64,000 bases of DNA from Bacillota bacterium. GTDB lineage: Bacteria; Bacillota; Clostridia; Christensenellales; Aristaeellaceae. The notes beneath the pieces are model-generated. The model was not told the DNA's origin. It did not search any database and was given only the letters and a program-made list of their open reading frames with translations. Location: the NCBI GenBank assembly GCA_023416585.1, contig JAEZHM010000134.1, positions 1 to 64,000 of the forward strand, given 5' to 3'. The translations under genes and the position numbers were made by a program. This document shows, piece after piece, positions 60,321 through 64,000 of the stretch (the first letter of the stretch is position 1; every line of letters starts with the position of its first letter).

Positions 60321-60331
60321 CCTTAAAAAAA

Positions 60332-61981
60332 TTACTTGATGCTGTCTAGGATCTTTTGGCCGCCTTCGCGATGCCATTGTTCTGCAAAGGCATCAAAAGC
60401 AGTAATGTCTTCCTGGCCGGTTATAATCTTCAGCCCCATTGCAATTTCAGAAGTCCACAAATTGTCCCAATAGCGCAGGGTGGTTTCGCTGTGGTTGTAT
60501 TGAGCGGACTTCACAAGGATGTCGGGTTGTCGATTGGCGAAAATTGAATCAGACACCAGAATGGAGTACAACCGCTGCCATTCGCCTGTTTCTGCAGAGA
60601 TATTGAAGTTTTTACGCCTGAGAGGTTCACCGGGAACATAATCTTTGATCACTTTTTCCAAAGCTTTAGCATCGCCATACATGAAGGGATAGTTGGGAGA
60701 GTCTGCATAATCTTCTACGGATGCTTTGCCATTGAGGATCTTCATCAATTCACGATTCTCATATTCGCAAGTATCGGGGATGTCACATACAAGGCGCAGT
60801 GGGAAGAAAGAGTTAATGTTTTCTGCGGTCTCAGTTCTCCACTGGGTTTCAGAAGCAGACATAACGTTCAAAGCTACGATAGCAGCGGCGGCAGCTTCGG
60901 GGGAAGCATCAGCACTCACACAAAGGTATCTTTGTCCATAGAGGAAGGGGTCTTTCATTACCCATTTCCCATCTGCATTGTTCAACATGCAAGGCTGCCA
61001 ATCGACAGTTTCGCTATTGTAGAAAGAGCTTGGATTAGCATAGCCAACCGCCCACCAAGGTGCCACAAACATGCCGGCAAAGTTTGCGTTCATTATTTCG
61101 TTAGGGTCCATGCGTGAACCGAGCTCAGGGTCGATCAAGCCTTCTTTATACCATTTTGCGAGCATTTCTAAAGCATTCCGGGTGTTTTGGCTTAAAGAAC
61201 CGTAAGTAACTTTACTATCTTCCTCCACAAAATAGCCAGGGAATGCGCCCATAGCAGCAAAGATGGGATCGAAGCCATACCAATGGTTGGTAGAGAAAGT
61301 GAAATCGGTATATAAGGATCCTGTGTTGCCTGCACCAAGGATCGGAACAGTTTTGTCGCCTGCGAGCTTTGCATCGCGGAACGCAACAGCAACATTATAA
61401 AGCTCTTCAACTGTCGTTGGCATTTTTAAACCCAGCTCATCCAACCAATCCTGACGAATCATGATGGTGTTAACACCATTACAAGAAACAACGGTGTCTG
61501 CAAGGCCGAGCATTTCGCCATCGTAAATACAAGCAGCCATGGCTTGTCCGCCGGCAGATTCATAAATGTACTTGCGTCCATCTGAGGCGTATTCGTTGTA
61601 CACGTCGGTCAAGTCCATCAAAAGACCAGCATCTGCTGCTTCTTTCCAATAGACATAAGGTGCGACAAATGCATCAGGTATATCGTTAGAGGTGATGGAA
61701 AATGCTAATTTTTGGTTGTATTCTTCACCAAAGGGAGCATACCAATCTACTATCATTTCGATATTGTAGTTATCTTTCATGAACCTGGTGTAGTAGTTGT
61801 TTTCCACCGAGTCACCTTCTACAAGAGAAGTATCGGTAGGATCATAAGGTATTGCAACGTGGAGTTGCACGGGGTTTTCGAACTTTTGGAACGCCTTGGG
61901 TTTTTCCTGTTCAGCGGCTGCGAATGTTACAAGACCAGCTATCATACAAATTACTAAAACCAACGACAGCACTTTTTTCAT
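60332..61981 (-). CDS. LplA-type extracellular solute-binding protein
   Basis: This protein of about 549 residues has a signal peptide (MKKVLSLVLVICMIAGLVTF). The mature part is of the large LplA type paired with LplB/LplC permeases: VQLHVAIPYDPTDTSLVEGD, FSITSNDIPDAFVAPYVYWK, DWLDELGLKMPTTVEELYNV and MFVAPWWAVGYANP. Its ligand is probably a polysaccharide fragment. The start at 61981 was chosen for the AAAGGAGC site; the frame is open to 62053. Confidence 0.92.
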   Translation of the reverse strand: MKKVLSLVLVICMIAGLVTFAAAEQEKPKAFQKFENPVQLHVAIPYDPTDTSLVEGDSVENNYYTRFMKDNYNIEMIVDWYAPFGEEYNQKLAFSITSNDIPDAFVAPYVYWKEAADAGLLMDLTDVYNEYASDGRKYIYESAGGQAMAACIYDGEMLGLADTVVSCNGVNTIMIRQDWLDELGLKMPTTVEELYNVAVAFRDAKLAGDKTVPILGAGNTGSLYTDFTFSTNHWYGFDPIFAAMGAFPGYFVEEDSKVTYGSLSQNTRNALEMLAKWYKEGLIDPELGSRMDPNEIMNANFAGMFVAPWWAVGYANPSSFYNSETVDWQPCMLNNADGKWVMKDPFLYGQRYLCVSADASPEAAAAAIVALNVMSASETQWRTETAENINSFFPLRLVCDIPDTCEYENRELMKILNGKASVEDYADSPNYPFMYGDAKALEKVIKDYVPGEPLRRKNFNISAETGEWQRLYSILVSDSIFANRQPDILVKSAQYNHSETTLRYWDNLWTSEIAMGLKIITGQEDITAFDAFAEQWHREGGQKILDSIK

Positions 61982-62241
61982 TAGGAGAGCTCCTTTCATT
62001 ATGCCAATTCTGCAGACAATTGAAACAATTGAAGTAATTGCATTTTCTCTCATGTGTGCATAAACACTATACCTCCTTCTCGGTGACGCTTTAAATAAAA
62101 CGAACCATTTTCAATTCGAGTATAAGACTAATGAATTCCATTGGGAATGTAAGAACTTCTTTTTTCATGTATATTCTAACAAATCACATTTTTCCAGATA
62201 GCACCTAATCAAATGAAAGTGCCAACTTTTACATGTAAGAG

Positions 62242-63105
62242 TCACTTAACATCATCATCATCATCATCATCATCCAGGGGTGTAATGGCGTTTTCTAATA
62301 TTTCATACCGTCCAACCACTTGACTAGGTGAAATGCCGAAGCGCTTTTTAAACAGGCGACTAAAGTGAAATTCATCATAGAAGCCATAGTTTGAAGCTAT
62401 GCTGTATAAGGTTTGCTGGTTATCAATTTGTAATTGCTGAAATGCCATATCCAGTTTAGTTTGTAGTTGATACTGATGCAGGCTCATACCCGTCTCTTTT
62501 TTGAAAAAGTAACGAATGCTTCTAACGCTTACGTTAAGCTGATCAGCAAGCATTTCAGGTGGAATTTTCTGGCTAGGTTTCATACAGATGATTTTCTGTA
62601 TTTCTCGCACCATTTCACTTGTTTTGGACTCACTTTTCATTGAAATGGATGAGACTTCAGCTAACAACAAATCAACAAGCGCTGAAAGGCGATATTCTTT
62701 TTCGTTTAGCGTAGACCAGTAGGTGCTGATAATTCTTTCAAAACTTTGAGGTACGCGCTTGTTGTTGTAACAGTTAGAATGGATTTGAATAGGCAAATGC
62801 GTTTTTGTGGCCTTCTCTTGCCCCCAAATATCCTCTTGATGCGTGTTGAAATGAATGAACATGGTGCGTGTACCACTTTTACATGGTGTGATGCCATAAT
62901 GGTGATGCTTGGCGGAGAGGAATAATACATCCCCAGGGGTTAATAAATACTTTTGTCCATCTTGAATAACTTCCCACTCGCCTTCAATCATATAAAAAAT
63001 GTCGTGCATATCCATAACGCGGTTGGGGTGCAAGTAGGGGGTGGGATAAGTCATAAAATTTGCATCGATGACTTGACGTCGTGTGTCGCGATAAAGATGA
63101 TTCAC
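62242..63105 (-). CDS. AraC-family transcriptional regulator (cupin plus HTH)
   Basis: This 287-residue protein has an N-terminal cupin-like sugar-sensing domain (GEWEVIQDGQKYLLTPGDVL, HHHYGITPCKSGTRTMFIHF) and a C-terminal AraC double HTH (MLADQLNVSVRSIRYFFKKE and SIASNYGFYDEFHFSRLFKK). It ends in DDDDDDDDVK, encoded by a GAT run, which looks like slippage at the gene end. It faces the transporter operon and the divergent oxidoreductase and probably regulates both. The start is GTG behind GAGGAGGATATT. Confidence 0.92.
   Translation of the reverse strand: MNHLYRDTRRQVIDANFMTYPTPYLHPNRVMDMHDIFYMIEGEWEVIQDGQKYLLTPGDVLFLSAKHHHYGITPCKSGTRTMFIHFNTHQEDIWGQEKATKTHLPIQIHSNCYNNKRVPQSFERIISTYWSTLNEKEYRLSALVDLLLAEVSSISMKSESKTSEMVREIQKIICMKPSQKIPPEMLADQLNVSVRSIRYFFKKETGMSLHQYQLQTKLDMAFQQLQIDNQQTLYSIASNYGFYDEFHFSRLFKKRFGISPSQVVGRYEILENAITPLDDDDDDDDVK
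62251..62274. repeat. Trinucleotide (CAT/GAT) run
   Basis: This run of ATC/CAT triplets encodes eight consecutive aspartates near the C-terminus of the AraC-type regulator. It is in frame, so length changes would not disturb the protein's folded part. Confidence 0.8.
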
Positions 63106-63224
63106 AATATCCTCCTCATTGTTATAAAATACATGTTACTGCAACTTTTTCAATTCAATATTACCATGGAATGAATTACAATGCAAATATTCTTGTTATG
63201 CTATGAAAGCGAGGATATAGATTT

Positions 63225-64000
63225 ATGAAAATCCGTGCTGTTGTATGTGGGCTGAAATTTGGCGGTGCATTTGTGCCAATATGGAGAGATCATCCCATGG
63301 TGGAGAGCGTTGGTGTGTTTGATACTGATGCGCGAGTTCTTAAGGAAACTGCAGATTTTTTTGGCATAGATAAAACGTACACTTCTTTTGATGATGTGAT
63401 AAATGACAAAGATGTGGACGCAGTTCATTTGGTTAGTCCCATTCCTTGTCATGAAGAACAAAGTGTGCAAGTTTTGAAAAGTGGTAAACACTGTGCATGT
63501 ACCGTGCCTATGGCGACTTCCTTAGAAGGGCTTAAACGCATTGTAGATGCTAAACGTGAAAGTGGAAAAACCTACATGATGATGGAAACGACCCTTTACA
63601 CCAGGCAGTTTGCTTTCATCCAGATGATGATTGAAAGCGGAGAACTAGGACGCATTCAATTTTTGCGTGGCAGCCATTATCAAGATATGGAGAATTGGCC
63701 GCAATACTGGTTGGGTTTACCTCCAATGCACTACGGTACACATGCTATTTCACCTTTGGTTGCACTTGCTGGGGCAAGAGTAAAAACGGTTTACGCATTA
63801 GGTAGTGGCACTATGCGTCAGGAACTTACTAGTCGCTATAATAATCCATTCCCTGTGGAAGCTGCTTTGTTCACTTTTGAAAATGGCTTGAAGGCTGAAG
63901 CCACCCGTTCCTTGTTTGAAACGGCTCATGTATATCAAGAAGGTTTAAATGTTTACGGAAGCAAAGCTTCCTTTGAATGGGGCTTTCGTGATGAAGATAA
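63225..64000 (+). CDS. Gfo/Idh/MocA-family oxidoreductase (partial)
   Basis: The gene starts at ATG 63225 and runs off the right edge; 258 residues are visible. The N-terminal Rossmann fold is recognised by MKIRAVVCGLKFGGAFVPIW, DKDVDAVHLVSPIPCHEEQS and the family's HCACTVPMATSLEGLKRIVD block (in most members EKP..). The later part, GTHAISPLVALAGARVKTVY, holds the catalytic His region. Such NAD(P)-dependent enzymes oxidise or reduce sugars and inositols. It is divergent from the AraC-type regulator and probably belongs to the same sugar pathway. The glycine pattern GLKFGG is a variant of GxGxxG. Confidence 0.88.
   Translation, partial: MKIRAVVCGLKFGGAFVPIWRDHPMVESVGVFDTDARVLKETADFFGIDKTYTSFDDVINDKDVDAVHLVSPIPCHEEQSVQVLKSGKHCACTVPMATSLEGLKRIVDAKRESGKTYMMMETTLYTRQFAFIQMMIESGELGRIQFLRGSHYQDMENWPQYWLGLPPMHYGTHAISPLVALAGARVKTVYALGSGTMRQELTSRYNNPFPVEAALFTFENGLKAEATRSLFETAHVYQEGLNVYGSKASFEWGFRDED

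Overview
The window looks like a chromosomal segment of a Clostridia-type Firmicute. The signs are Gram-positive style ABC sugar uptake loci with YesM/YesN and AraC regulators, strong AGGAGG ribosome binding sites with some TTG and GTG starts, and a resident HK97-type siphophage. I cannot name the species. Base composition is patchy: a GC-rich prophage, a clearly AT-rich cargo block at about 33-47 kb, and intermediate sugar loci.

Region 1 (1-28.3 kb, almost all minus strand) is the right part of a decaying siphovirus prophage. Read from right to left it holds a sigma-like regulator, an HNH gene and a SNF2-type helicase that are both broken, family A DNA polymerase, primase-helicase, VRR-NUC nuclease, DUF1492 regulator, HNH endonucleases, small terminase, ParB-domain protein, two Mom-like DNA modification proteins, a ParB/methyltransferase fusion, large terminase, portal, ClpP-like protease, capsid, connectors, tail tube, tail chaperones and the start of the tape measure. 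Between terminase and portal, 4 kb of non-phage genes are inserted (MFS transporter, membrane diguanylate cyclase, DUF1989 protein, frameshifted cupin), so the phage is probably defective.

Region 2 (28.4-33.2 kb) holds an ECF sigma factor, a DUF4367 anti-sigma-like protein and a small secreted protein in one operon, then a secreted ComEC-like metallo-beta-lactamase-fold protein with its DUF3006 partner, and transposase remnants.

Region 3 (33.2-41.2 kb) is the most unusual part: a His-Xaa-Ser (HXS) type radical-SAM system. It has an HxsD-like protein and a second small HxsD-like protein, a GxGD prepilin-peptidase-like membrane protease, radical SAM proteins HxsC and HxsB, a MORN-repeat protein carrying three exact-length 165-bp tandem repeats, the HxsA-type substrate with 21 His-Xaa-Thr/Ser tripeptides, and two membrane proteins of unknown family. 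The likely logic is a ribosomally made, radical-SAM-modified, exported histidine-rich protein.

Region 4 (41.3-47.8 kb) has a SprT-like metallopeptidase, a complete QatABCD anti-phage defence operon (KAP NTPase, QatB, QueC-like QatC, TatD-like QatD) and a lysine/alanine-rich small protein. A collapsed copy of that last gene lies at 31.2 kb, so direct repeats bracket the 16-kb HXS plus Qat cargo.

Region 5 (47.8-56.9 kb) is a sugar locus (ABC permeases, solute-binding protein, YesN/YesM two-component pair, GH51 arabinofuranosidase) lying between two tRNA-Pro 3'-half scars. Region 6 (57-64 kb) is a second sugar locus with an ADP-ribosylglycohydrolase-family protein, Lpl-type ABC transporter, AraC regulator and the start of a Gfo/Idh/MocA oxidoreductase.
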